A stretch of 53,012 nt of DNA, from positions 14,876-67,887 of the forward strand of contig NZ_JAMTDV010000125.1 in NCBI RefSeq assembly GCF_023806565.1, written 5' to 3'. Of the stretch, positions 35,816 to 43,985 are shown one piece after another. This stretch comes from Accumulibacter sp. (GTDB lineage Bacteria; Pseudomonadota; Gammaproteobacteria; Burkholderiales; Rhodocyclaceae). The stretch's first letter is position 1. Every line of letters starts with the position of its first letter. The notes below the pieces were generated by a model. The model made no database searches. It was given only the letters and a program-made list of their open reading frames with translations, and was not told where the DNA came from. The translations under genes and the position numbers were made by a program.

Positions 35816-38290
35816 GTGACACCTGCTATAAAGCACGCGATCGAGAACGGGAAGCTTGTACTTCTCCTTGGGGCTGGTGCGTCTGCCGATAGCCTAAATC
35901 GGGATGGCAAAAAGCTGCGAACTTCGGATGAGTTGGCAGAGCACTTGGCTGCTAAGGCAGGTTTCACCTACTCAGGCGAGTCACTTCCAGTAGTGTACGC
36001 AGCCGTCAAGGCACGATTGGGTGATTCCACGTGGCCTCTGCTGGAGGAATGTTTTGGCCACTGCCGTCCCTCCAAAGCCTACAACATAATCGCGAGTTTT
36101 CCCTGGCCTCGTGTCTACACCCTCAACATCGATGATGCCCTTGAGGCTGCACTCCGGAGCGCATCTCCCCAGCGTCTTAACATTCGATACAGATTTGATC
36201 GAGTGAAGGATAGGCATCCTCTCTATGAGGAGATGGAGTACGTCAAACTCAACGGTTGCGTCCACAGACAGGCAGACGGTGTGATCTTTTCACCTCAGGA
36301 GTATGGGGCCGCCTCGGCCTTTCCTCCACTCTGGTACCAGGAGCTCGCAGAAGATTACTTCCGCTACGTATTCCTGTTCATTGGCACGCGGTTGAACGAA
36401 CCGATCTTTTTTCACCAGATCGAGCGCCACAGAGCTTCGGTTGGCGCTATGGAAGGAACCGGCTACGTAATCACACGCGAGGCGACCGAGATCGAGAAGC
36501 AGAGCTTAGAGTCACTGCGGCTTCAGCACATCTCGGGGACTGTAAGCGACTTCGCCGAGTGGTTGAACAAGGAATTTCCGAAGCACCCGACACCGTGGGA
36601 TTTCGCGACCACTTCTCTACCTCAATTGAAAGCGATGGTCGCCAAGCCAGACCAGGCGCGATACGCGGCACTGTTCGAGCAGGTATTACCTGTACGTAGG
36701 GAACTGCTCGCACCGACCGACAGAGCGCAAGTGCAACCAGGACAGATACGCGATTTTTATCGAGGTTTCAAGCCGACCTGGCAGGATTTGATCGATGGCG
36801 TACCCGCGGAACTGGATGCTTACCATCCCTTGAGACAGTGGATCCTCAGTGCGGCACCCGAGAAAAGGATGTTCCTGATCACGGGTCCAGCTGGATCGGG
36901 AAAGACGACTGCGCTGATGGCGTTGGGGCTATGGCTGTGCGACCGCACAGCGGATCCTGTCTACTTCCTACTGTCCCCGACTGACGACCTCGGCGAAGCG
37001 TTGGAGGCCCTGGAAGCCTCCAACGAGGGACGCTTCTTCTTTCTCGTAGACCGCATTTCGCAGGTGACAGATGAAATCAAGGATCTGCTCACCCGTGAGA
37101 GACTGAAGAAGTGTGTGCTTGTTTGCACTGAACGGCAGAATGTTTGGGTAAGCCGCATCAAAGGTGAGATGGGTCGTTTCTGTGCCCAGGAGTTTCGCCT
37201 CTCGACTATCAATGAGGCCGAGGCCAAACGCATTCTCGAGAAGCTCGAGCAGTTTGGTCCTTGGACGAGACTCGGGCAGATGCCACAGAAAAAGCGCGTC
37301 GACGAGTTGCTGCAGAAGGCCAAGCGGCAACTGCTTATTGGTCTCTTGGAAGCGACGTCCGGCGTGGGCTTCGAAAGCATTATCGCAAACGACTACGAAA
37401 CTCTACCGGACGACGCTCAGAAAGGCTTCGTGTTACTGGTCGGCTTGGGCACGATTCATCGTGTGGCGATTCCAGAGGTTATCGTGTCCCGTGCCTCTCG
37501 CCACCTCGGAATACCTGAAGGCATCGACTCACTTCTCACTAAGCTGTCGGGTGTCGTGCACCGCTTGGGAGACGCGCTCGTAGTCCGCCATCCCGTCTAC
37601 GTCGAGCACCTGTTCGAGACCACCATCGGGTCAGAAGACAAGCAGCGTGCAATACACGCGCTGTTGGCCGCCTATACCGTATACCCGAGCCCAATCCGTC
37701 GATATGTGACACGCGGAGCCGGGCAGGTTTTCAAGTTCACGTTGAATCACCGGTTCCTTAAGAACACATTCGACGGCGATGAGAGCATGGTATTGGGTGT
37801 ATATAAGGCATTTCAGAAGAACTTCGAGAACGACGGTCTCTTCTGGCTGCAGTTCGGCCTTGCCCTTAGAGACCAAGGAATGCACTTGGAGGCGATGGAG
37901 AAGCTTAAGACCGCGGTTCAGGCTTATCGGATTAGCCACACGGAGCACGCATATGCGCAGCAACTCCTGATCCTCGCCGTCGAGTCGGAGAGTCGGACCA
38001 GAGCGAACTCGCTCGTTGCAGAAGCGAAAGAGATACTCCTGCGATTGGATGCAACCGAGGCAGAGATCGGAAACGCCTATCCGATAGTTACGCTCTCCGA
38101 ACTCCATACAGCAGCGGTCAGAAGACACGATGGCGAGCAGAAGGGGTGCATGCTTGCCAACCAGTATGTTGAGGAATTGAAGCAGCGGCTGAGAAAACAC
38201 CCAGAGTATGAGCGGATCAAGAAGGCCAAAGACGCTCTCACCAAGTATGCAGCGACCGGCGTGTGGGAAGTTCCCAGCGATCAGGACTGA
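35816..38290 (+). CDS. SIR2-STAND NTPase protein, probable anti-phage defence
   Basis: The 824-residue product joins an N-terminal SIR2-like domain, a central P-loop STAND-type ATPase and a helical C-terminus with repeat-like units. SIR2 motifs are LLLGAGAS (Gly19-Ser23) and YTLNIDDALE (Asn104, Asp106), but the usual KxHG reads KLNGCVH (Asn146, His150). The ATPase has Walker A GPAGSGKTTAL near residue 356 and a Walker B-like FFFLVDRI. Such proteins sense phage parts through the C-terminal region and deplete NAD. It is akin to Avs5-type SIR2-STAND genes, though assignment to a named system is unproven. The GTG start at 35816 has a weak ribosome site. Its base composition is visibly less GC-rich than its neighbours. 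Confidence 0.82.
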   Translation: MTPAIKHAIENGKLVLLLGAGASADSLNRDGKKLRTSDELAEHLAAKAGFTYSGESLPVVYAAVKARLGDSTWPLLEECFGHCRPSKAYNIIASFPWPRVYTLNIDDALEAALRSASPQRLNIRYRFDRVKDRHPLYEEMEYVKLNGCVHRQADGVIFSPQEYGAASAFPPLWYQELAEDYFRYVFLFIGTRLNEPIFFHQIERHRASVGAMEGTGYVITREATEIEKQSLESLRLQHISGTVSDFAEWLNKEFPKHPTPWDFATTSLPQLKAMVAKPDQARYAALFEQVLPVRRELLAPTDRAQVQPGQIRDFYRGFKPTWQDLIDGVPAELDAYHPLRQWILSAAPEKRMFLITGPAGSGKTTALMALGLWLCDRTADPVYFLLSPTDDLGEALEALEASNEGRFFFLVDRISQVTDEIKDLLTRERLKKCVLVCTERQNVWVSRIKGEMGRFCAQEFRLSTINEAEAKRILEKLEQFGPWTRLGQMPQKKRVDELLQKAKRQLLIGLLEATSGVGFESIIANDYETLPDDAQKGFVLLVGLGTIHRVAIPEVIVSRASRHLGIPEGIDSLLTKLSGVVHRLGDALVVRHPVYVEHLFETTIGSEDKQRAIHALLAAYTVYPSPIRRYVTRGAGQVFKFTLNHRFLKNTFDGDESMVLGVYKAFQKNFENDGLFWLQFGLALRDQGMHLEAMEKLKTAVQAYRISHTEHAYAQQLLILAVESESRTRANSLVAEAKEILLRLDATEAEIGNAYPIVTLSELHTAAVRRHDGEQKGCMLANQYVEELKQRLRKHPEYERIKKAKDALTKYAATGVWEVPSDQD

Positions 38291-38305
38291 GCGTCGATCG
38301 GGATT

Positions 38306-38314
38306 GGCACCTAA
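38306..38314 (+). other. Inverse core-like site after the SIR2 gene
   Basis: GGCACCTAA (38306-38314) is the reverse complement of the left core TTAGGCGCC (35782-35790) except for one base. Sixteen bases after the SIR2 stop, it fits RYYYAA of an inverse core. The final C expected of RYYYAAC is T, exactly where the group II intron end would join. Confidence 0.42.
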
Positions 38315-38990
38315 TCGCGTAGTCGGAGGTTTCTCTCCCCCGGCCCCCCATCACCCACCGTACGGGTCCGCAGTAGGCGGTTCAACGATTTGGCACGCTC
38401 GACGAAATGACTTGAGCCGAGTAAGCCCGGGCCTTGCACCACAGGGCCTTGACGCTGAGGAGACCTCGCGCCGCCAGCCAGGCATTCGACAGAAGCGGCA
38501 GTACCGCCGCGGTGCGCGCCCTGTGCCAGCAGCTTTTGCTTCTGACGCCATGCGGGATCGCCGTCTTCCGACGGACGCCCAAAGCCTCCAGGTGGCCGAT
38601 CTTCGTTGGCAGCCAGCGCCACTGTTCCCCGTAATACATACGCACGCGGCGGCGCAGCCACTCGCCCCGCTCCGGAATCGGCCGGTAATACTCGCTGATG
38701 CCAAAGTATCCGAACCAAGCCCGCAGGAAGTTCCCCAGTTTGTTCAGCCGATTGGTCGTGGAAATCCCCCAAGTACGCCCCCTCGATGCCCTGACCCGGT
38801 GCTCGAAGTTCGCCAGCGCCTTGTCGCTCCAGCACATCTTCGCGCCGCGGTGGGGAATCCGAGGAAACGGCGGTCACTCTTTGGCGCCACCTTGCTCCTG
38901 GCAGGATCGTCCCTGCACTTGAGGCGGGTCTCCAGGTACCCCCGGATATTCTGCATCACGCGCTCCCCGGCCCGCTGGCAAACAATCCCC
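38315..38990 (-). mobile_element. Group II intron remnant with broken reverse transcriptase/maturase
   Basis: On the minus strand, RT/maturase sequence is recognisable from about 38985: QRAGERVMQNIRGYLETRL, then RSKVAPKSDRRFLGF. A one-base frameshift near 38854 follows, then the maturase domain (NFEHRVRASRGRTWGIS, NKLGNFLRAWFGYFGIS, EWLRRRVRMYYGEQW, LSNAWLAARGLLSVK) to a stop at 38382. Directly after it, AACCGCCTACTGCGGACC and a CCGGGG...CCTCCG hairpin resemble intron domains V and VI, ending near 38315. The 5' half of the intron and the catalytic RT motif are missing, so it cannot move. Its orientation opposes the SIR2 gene, whose putative inverse core it abuts. Confidence 0.7.
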
Positions 38991-38994
38991 TCAC

Positions 38995-39210
38995 CTACCC
39001 CCGCGATTTTCCGTCGGCCGACGAGCCTGCCTGCGGCAGAGTGGCGTCGGGTGGCTCTGCCGATGGCCGGTCCGTGCAGTGCGGTGTCGGTCGGGAATCG
39101 GCATCGGCTTCGTCTTCCCCGAAGTAGCCGGGAAACTCGTGCGCGTAACAGGGCGGTGACGAGTATTCGACCGGCAGCGCGTCGTCTGCGGCGACACAAT
39201 CCTTCTTCAT
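38995..39210 (-). CDS. Small hypothetical protein with SSPPCYAHEF motif
   Basis: A 71-residue frame starting MKKDCVAADDALPVEYSSPP. The PPCYAHEF pattern recalls the N-terminus of small uncharacterised proteobacterial proteins, and the ATG has a strong GGGAGGGG ribosome site. The second half is Pro/Asp/Ser-rich and unlike a folded domain, so the gene may be cut short by the group II intron remnant that follows. Its function is unknown. The 39211-39379 stretch before the parvulin gene shows nothing clear. Confidence 0.4.
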   Translation of the reverse strand: MKKDCVAADDALPVEYSSPPCYAHEFPGYFGEDEADADSRPTPHCTDRPSAEPPDATLPQAGSSADGKSRG

Positions 39211-39379
39211 CACCCCTCCCGAAGTTCGGGTGAGCACCCCGTTGCCGACCGCAGCGGGCGCTTTGCACGCGGCCTGCCGCGACGGATGTCGTCGCCGCGG
39301 AAGGCCCCCCTGCCGGCGACGCCGCCGGGCGCTGCCGCCCTTCGCCGGCGTGCCGAAGCCTTGCGGCGCAGGAAGGCGA

Positions 39380-40177
39380 TTACTGGACCTTCGCCTTCGC
39401 GCGCAGTTCGCTGACGTACTTCTGGAGCTGCTCCTGCTGCAGGCGCTGCGCCAGTTGCGGCTTGACCTGGTCGAAGGGCGGGACGGTCAGCGGGCGGCTG
39501 TCCTCGAGCAGGATCACGTGGTAGCCGAAGTCGGTCTTGACCGGAGTCTCCGTATACTTGCCCTTGCTCAGGCCGGCGACTGCGTCGGCGAAGGGCTTCA
39601 CGTAACCCGCCGTGGGACCCCAGCCGAGGTCGCCACCCTTGTCCTTCGACCCCGGGTCCTTGGATTGCTTGGCGAGATCCTCGAACTTGGCGCCCTTCTT
39701 GAGGTTGGCGATGATCAGCTTGGCGTCATCCTCCTGTTCGACCAGAATGTGACGAATCTTGTACTCGGTGTTGCCCATCTGGCTCTTCATCCTGTCGTAG
39801 GCGGCCTTGAGTTCCTGCTCACTGACCGGATGCTTCTTGACGAAATCCTGAACGAAAGCACGGATGTAGATCGCCTGCCGCGCCAGGTCCGCCTGCGCCG
39901 CAACGTCGGGCTGCTTGTCGAGACCGAGTTTTTTCGCCTCCTGCACCAGCAGCTCGCGGCGGATCAGTTCCTCCCGCACCGCGTTCTTCAGTTCGGGGCT
40001 ATCGGGAGCGCCTTGCGCCTTCTGCTCGGCGACGAAGGCATTGGCCACGGATTGGGGAATCGCCACCCCGTTCACGGTGGCGACGGCCCCGCCCGCAGCC
40101 TTGTCGGCGGCGAGTACCGGGACCGAGAGAAGCGAGCCGAGCAGCAGCGCACTGGCGAGTCTGGAGAGCTTGTACAT
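39380..40177 (-). CDS. Exported parvulin-type peptidyl-prolyl isomerase
   Basis: PpiC/SurA-like cis-trans prolyl isomerase for periplasmic protein folding. The 265-residue product has a signal peptide (LASALLLGSLLSVPVLA) and a SurA-like helical N-terminal part. The rotamase domain (YKIRHILVEQEDDAKLII, then SKDPGSKDKGGDLGWG and FGYHVILLEDSRP) has typical parvulin residues. ATG 40177 has AAGGA about ten bases upstream. It lies 45 bp downstream of the bolA gene, on the same strand, probably in the yciB-yciI-bolA operon. Confidence 0.93.
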   Translation of the reverse strand: MYKLSRLASALLLGSLLSVPVLAADKAAGGAVATVNGVAIPQSVANAFVAEQKAQGAPDSPELKNAVREELIRRELLVQEAKKLGLDKQPDVAAQADLARQAIYIRAFVQDFVKKHPVSEQELKAAYDRMKSQMGNTEYKIRHILVEQEDDAKLIIANLKKGAKFEDLAKQSKDPGSKDKGGDLGWGPTAGYVKPFADAVAGLSKGKYTETPVKTDFGYHVILLEDSRPLTVPPFDQVKPQLAQRLQQEQLQKYVSELRAKAKVQ

Positions 40178-40222
40178 TTCTGGTATTCCTTCTGTGGGGG
40201 TGGTTGGGGTGAAGCGGGGGAA

Positions 40223-40540
40223 TCAGGAAGCGATCGACGACACAGACGAGACTTCCGCAGGGGTCAGCGCCTGAATGCTCAAGGCATGAATGCGGCTGCG
40301 CAGCAGCTCGTCGAGCGCAGCGTGCACCAGGCGGTGGCGTGCGAGACGCGATTTGCCGAGGAAGGCGGCCGAGACGATCAACAGGCGGTAGTGGCCACCG
40401 CCGCCGCGGGCGCCCGCGTGCCCGGCGTGGCGGGCCGAATCGTCGATCACTTCGAGGCGGAGCGGCGCCAGCACCGCGAGTTCGCGGCGCATGGCCGTTG
40501 CCACGTCGACCTCGTCGGCAGAGGTCCGACCGAAATTCAC
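40223..40540 (-). CDS. bolA: BolA-family protein
   Basis: BolA proteins act with monothiol glutaredoxins in Fe-S and redox regulation. The 105-residue product has the BolA signature [11 protein letters not shown], then [27 protein letters not shown] with the conserved His. It starts at GTG 40540, overlapping the YciI stop, and extends about 15 residues past the conserved core. The operon order yciB-yciI-bolA-parvulin is common in betaproteobacteria. Confidence 0.93.
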   Translation of the reverse strand: MNFGRTSADEVDVATAMRRELAVLAPLRLEVIDDSARHAGHAGARGGGGHYRLLIVSAAFLGKSRLARHRLVHAALDELLRSRIHALSIQALTPAEVSSVSSIAS

Positions 40541-40842
40541 GCGGGCAGAACCTTCTTGAAGGGCTTGACGACGACTGCCGCGTACACGCCGGCGGCGACG
40601 TAGGGATCGGCATCCGCCCAGTTTCTGGCGGCCTCGAGCGATGCGAACTCGGCGATGATCAGGCTGCCCGAGAAACCGGCCGGTCCCGGATCGGGCGAGT
40701 CGATGGCAGGAAACGGGCCGGCGACGAGCAGGCGGCCTTCGTCCTGCAGTGCCTGCAGGCGCTCGAGATGCGCCGGCCGCGCAGCGAGACGGTCGGCCAG
40801 CGAATCTGGGCGATCTTCGCCGATGATGGCGTAGAGCATCAT
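40537..40842 (-). CDS. YciI family protein
   Basis: A 101-residue ferredoxin-like fold protein with the family pattern [25 protein letters not shown] and AGPFPAID, then [22 protein letters not shown]. The conserved His and Asp are present; the biochemical role of YciI is not settled. Its start overlaps the yciB stop (ATGA), and its stop overlaps the bolA start. Two adjacent ATGs (40842 and 40839) are both possible starts. Confidence 0.92.
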   Translation of the reverse strand: MMLYAIIGEDRPDSLADRLAARPAHLERLQALQDEGRLLVAGPFPAIDSPDPGPAGFSGSLIIAEFASLEAARNWADADPYVAAGVYAAVVVKPFKKVLPA

Positions 40843-41372
40843 TTGTTCTCCTCGATGTACTTCGACAGCAGCAGCCCCTGCGCGAGCACGAAAACCAGCA
40901 TCAGCCCGATGCCGCCGAACAGTTTGAAGTTGACCCAGTCGTCGGTCGAAAAATTGAACGCGACGAAGAGGTTGGCGACCCCCATGAAGACAAAGAAGCC
41001 AATCCACGACCAGTTGAGTTTCGTCCACGCGACCTCCGGCAGATCCATCTGTCCGGCGAGCAGCGTACGCATCAGGTTCTTCTTCAGGAATAGCGTACCG
41101 CCGAGCAGCGTCACGGCAAACGCCCAGTAGAGTACCGTCGGTTTCCACTTGATGAAGGTTTCGTCCTGCAGGATCAGGGTCATGCCGCCGAAAACCATGA
41201 TGATGACCAGGCTCACCCAGAGCATGCTGTCGATCGGGCGACCCCTGAACCACAACCAGGCGATCTGCGCGATTGTCGCCGCCATCGCCACACCGGTTGC
41301 AAGGTAGATTCCGCCAAACTTGTATGCGACGAAGAAGAGAATGACGGGGAAGAGGTCGAAAAGGAACTTCAT
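40839..41372 (-). CDS. yciB: Inner-membrane septation protein A / YciB
   Basis: A 177-residue polytopic protein of the YciB (IspZ/septation protein A) family, needed for normal envelope and septum in some bacteria. It starts [19 protein letters not shown], the family hallmark, followed by about five hydrophobic helices. The segment [20 protein letters not shown] is also typical. It is first in the yciB-yciI-bolA-parvulin operon. The 264-bp stretch 41373-41636 before it is unremarkable. Confidence 0.95.
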   Translation of the reverse strand: MKFLFDLFPVILFFVAYKFGGIYLATGVAMAATIAQIAWLWFRGRPIDSMLWVSLVIIMVFGGMTLILQDETFIKWKPTVLYWAFAVTLLGGTLFLKKNLMRTLLAGQMDLPEVAWTKLNWSWIGFFVFMGVANLFVAFNFSTDDWVNFKLFGGIGLMLVFVLAQGLLLSKYIEENK

Positions 41373-41636
41373 GGCAGATACGGTGGACGGATTTTTCGAT
41401 TATGGCCGATTTGCCGAGCCACTGTCCATGAATATGGCGGTCTGCCGGCAATCCGAGCGGTCGCCCCACTTGCTCGTGCGGCGCGCGGGGACGGCGGCGC
41501 GCAGCGTGTGGCGACGCTCTCGTGGCAGTCTATCGGGATCTTTTCAGGCCAGGGTGTTCCGAGCTAGATCGCAGCCCGACACCGGATTCTCGCCGCGGGC
41601 AGGGCGCTCCCCTGCCGGGCGACCGCGCCCGTGCGC

Positions 41637-41993
41637 TCAGCAGGTGACGTGGAACAGGCCGACGGTGCCACTTTCGGCGCGGTTGTAGGTGCGGATCGCT
41701 TCGCGCGTCGGCTGCAGGATCACGCGGCAGTGGTGCTCGGCGAAGAATGCCTCGGCTTCGGACGAGAGCTGGACGTTGCCGTAATGCCCGGCGCCCAGGA
41801 CGAGTGTCTCGCAACCCGGCTCATAGATGAATTCGGCCTCGTCACGTGAAATGGTGTGCGAGCTGCCGTAGTATTGTTTGGAGAGTTTCTTCTTGCGTTT
41901 CTCGACCTCGCCCGACAGGCGAATCAAGACGTCGTGCGCATAGGTGATACCTCCGATGCAGATGCTGCCAAACTCCGTAGAATCGATCTTCAT
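41637..41993 (-). CDS. Mth938-like (DUF498) domain protein
   Basis: A 118-residue protein of the Mth938/NDUFAF3-like family. Family patterns are IYEPGCETLVLGAGHYG and VQLSSEAEAFF, with a final HVTC. Homologues are small cytoplasmic proteins of unclear function, related to a mitochondrial complex I assembly factor. The ATG at 41993 has GGAGG nearby. It is monocistronic as far as can be seen, with about 256 bp to the GtrA gene. Confidence 0.9.
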   Translation of the reverse strand: MKIDSTEFGSICIGGITYAHDVLIRLSGEVEKRKKKLSKQYYGSSHTISRDEAEFIYEPGCETLVLGAGHYGNVQLSSEAEAFFAEHHCRVILQPTREAIRTYNRAESGTVGLFHVTC

Positions 41994-42249
41994 GACTGTC
42001 CTCCAGTTACCCGGGCATCGAGTGCCGCTTCCCCGGGAATCCAGACGCGCATTCTCGCGCTGCGCCGGTTAACGCGCCGTGGCGCGGCTCGCCGACAGCC
42101 GGCTCGGTGTCGGCCTCGCGCCCGGGGAGCCTTACAGTATGAACCGATCCGACTTGCGCGTGAATAGGAAATGCGCTGCTTCCGGGAATTCGGCCAACTC
42201 AGGCGCCGCCCGGCGGTCAGCAGGCGGCGGGCGGTTGCCCGCACGGCGT

Positions 42250-42756
42250 CTACTCGCGGGGCTGCGTACCGTGTCGGCCGTGACGCCAGCGGTGGATCAG
42301 CATGCGCAGACGGCCGAAGGTCCAGTGGTCGTTCACGACGAAATTGGCGACGCTCGCGAGGATGATCGCCAGCACGTTCGCCAGCAGATAGTGCATGCGA
42401 CTGGCGAAGGCGTGGGTCAACGCGAACTGCAGCGCGATGCCGAGCCAGCACGCGATCGCGTACTGGCCGAACTGCACCAGCAGCGGCGTGTGCACGTGTT
42501 GGCGCCGGTCGAGCCAGGTCCACGCGCGGTTGAACAGGAAATTGTTGATCGTCGCGATGAAGATCGCGACGGCGAGCGAGACGTTGAGGCGCAGCGACGC
42601 CGGCTCGATGGCGCGGAAGATGAATTCCTGCGCCAGGTAGAGCACCGCCACATTGACCACCGTCCCGGAAGCGCCGACCACGCCGAACTTGATGAAGCGG
42701 TGGCGCAACAGGCGGCCGACGAGCGGCAGGTGATGAAGACGCTCGAGCAGCATCAT
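42250..42756 (-). CDS. GtrA-family polyprenyl-phosphate sugar flippase-like protein
   Basis: A 168-residue membrane protein with four helices and the GtrA pattern FIKFGVVGASGTVVNVAVLYL, then NFLFNRAWTW and NDHWTFGR. Members translocate lipid-linked sugars for glycan modification. It overlaps the upstream GT9 gene by 4 bp (ATGA), in an operon GT39-GT9-GtrA for envelope glycan synthesis. The Arg/His-rich tail is longer than usual. Confidence 0.9.
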   Translation of the reverse strand: MMLLERLHHLPLVGRLLRHRFIKFGVVGASGTVVNVAVLYLAQEFIFRAIEPASLRLNVSLAVAIFIATINNFLFNRAWTWLDRRQHVHTPLLVQFGQYAIACWLGIALQFALTHAFASRMHYLLANVLAIILASVANFVVNDHWTFGRLRMLIHRWRHGRHGTQPRE

Positions 42757-43985
42757 GCCGAATCCGGCGCCACGCGCGGACGCGCACGGGCGACGACGAC
42801 GCGCGCCTCGGCCAGTACCTGCTCGGCAGTGATCCGCTGCAGGCACTGGTTGTCGCCGTCGCACGGCGAATTGCGGTGGTTGTACGCGGTCAGGCACGGC
42901 GAGCAGGCAAGCGCGAGGTGCAGGCAGCTTGCGTGTTCGCCGAGCGGCCCGTAGAGCAGCGGTGTTTCCGGCCCGAACAGCGCCACGGTCGGTACTGCGG
43001 TGAGCGACGAGAACTGCGCCGGTCCGCCGTCGTTGGTAACCAGCAGCGCGGCCTGGCCGAGCAGCGCGACGAGCTCGCGCACCGAGCGCGTATAGCCCGT
43101 GAGATCGGTGCAGTCGGCCTGTGCGACGGCGTCGGCGAGCGCCCGCCCGAGTGGCTTGTCGGCGGGAAGGCCGATGATCGCTACCGCGTAGTCCTCGGCG
43201 AGCAGGCCGGCGACGACCTGTTGCCAGTTGCCCATGGGCCAGGCGCGAATCGGCAGGATGCCGCCACTGGGATAGACCAGCGCCAACCGCCGTCCCGCCA
43301 GCCGTGGAAAGTCCCGTGTCAGACGCGCGTGGAAAGCCTCGACCTCGCCCGGGGCGAACACCGGCAGCGGCAGCGGCAGCGGCAGGTGCTCGAAGCCTTC
43401 CTTGTCGAGCGGATGCGTGCGCGACTCGAGCGCACGCGCCAGCGTCAGGAACTGCAACGACAGGTGGCGATAGGGGTTGTAGAGCACCGGTCGGTTGATG
43501 AAGGAACCTCGGTACAGACCTTCCTGCGTATGCCGATGGAAACCGACGCGCAGCGGCGCTCCCGACAGCCACGACAGCAGGCTGCTGATGCGCGCGAAGA
43601 GCTCGCAGTCGAGCACGGCATCCGCGCGCAGCCGGCGGACCCTGCGCACCGCGGCAAGGAGCGTCCGCAACAGGCCGCCGAGCGAGCGATCGTCGATGGC
43701 GATGACGTTTTCCGGGGGAACGCTGGCCATCAGGTCGAGCACGTCGCGATTCCTGCCGAACAACATGACGTGCAGTTCGGCGCCCGGGTAGCGCGCGCGC
43801 AGCAGGGCGAACATCGGTTGCGCAAGCACCAGACTGCCCATCTCCGAGAGCAGGATCACGACGATCCGCCGCGGCGGGAATTGCGGCATCGCGCAGCGAG
43901 AGCGCAGCCGGTCGAGCAGCGAGGCGAGGGCGCACAGCGGTACGCCCAGGTAGCGATCGATCGCGCGTTGCAGCTTCAGGTTCAT
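42753..43985 (-). CDS. Glycosyltransferase family 9 (heptosyltransferase-like)
   Basis: A GT-B fold transferase for lipopolysaccharide-type core glycans. The 410-residue product has RRIVVILLSEMGSLVLAQPM, a GT9-type opening. ALVYPSGGILPIRAWP and LLVTNDGGPAQFSSLT, with the conserved D-G-G-P nucleotide-sugar motif, complete it. Four Cys cluster near the end (ACSPC, PCDGDNQC), perhaps a metal or disulfide site. Start chosen at ATG 43985, overlapping the GT39 stop; a GTG at 43994 is possible. Confidence 0.9.
   Translation of the reverse strand: MNLKLQRAIDRYLGVPLCALASLLDRLRSRCAMPQFPPRRIVVILLSEMGSLVLAQPMFALLRARYPGAELHVMLFGRNRDVLDLMASVPPENVIAIDDRSLGGLLRTLLAAVRRVRRLRADAVLDCELFARISSLLSWLSGAPLRVGFHRHTQEGLYRGSFINRPVLYNPYRHLSLQFLTLARALESRTHPLDKEGFEHLPLPLPLPVFAPGEVEAFHARLTRDFPRLAGRRLALVYPSGGILPIRAWPMGNWQQVVAGLLAEDYAVAIIGLPADKPLGRALADAVAQADCTDLTGYTRSVRELVALLGQAALLVTNDGGPAQFSSLTAVPTVALFGPETPLLYGPLGEHASCLHLALACSPCLTAYNHRNSPCDGDNQCLQRITAEQVLAEARVVVARARPRVAPDSA

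Noticed and set aside
39230-40603. 457-codon plus-strand frame opposite the parvulin and bolA genes
   Set aside because: Antisense to recognisable proteins; its own sequence has no domain.
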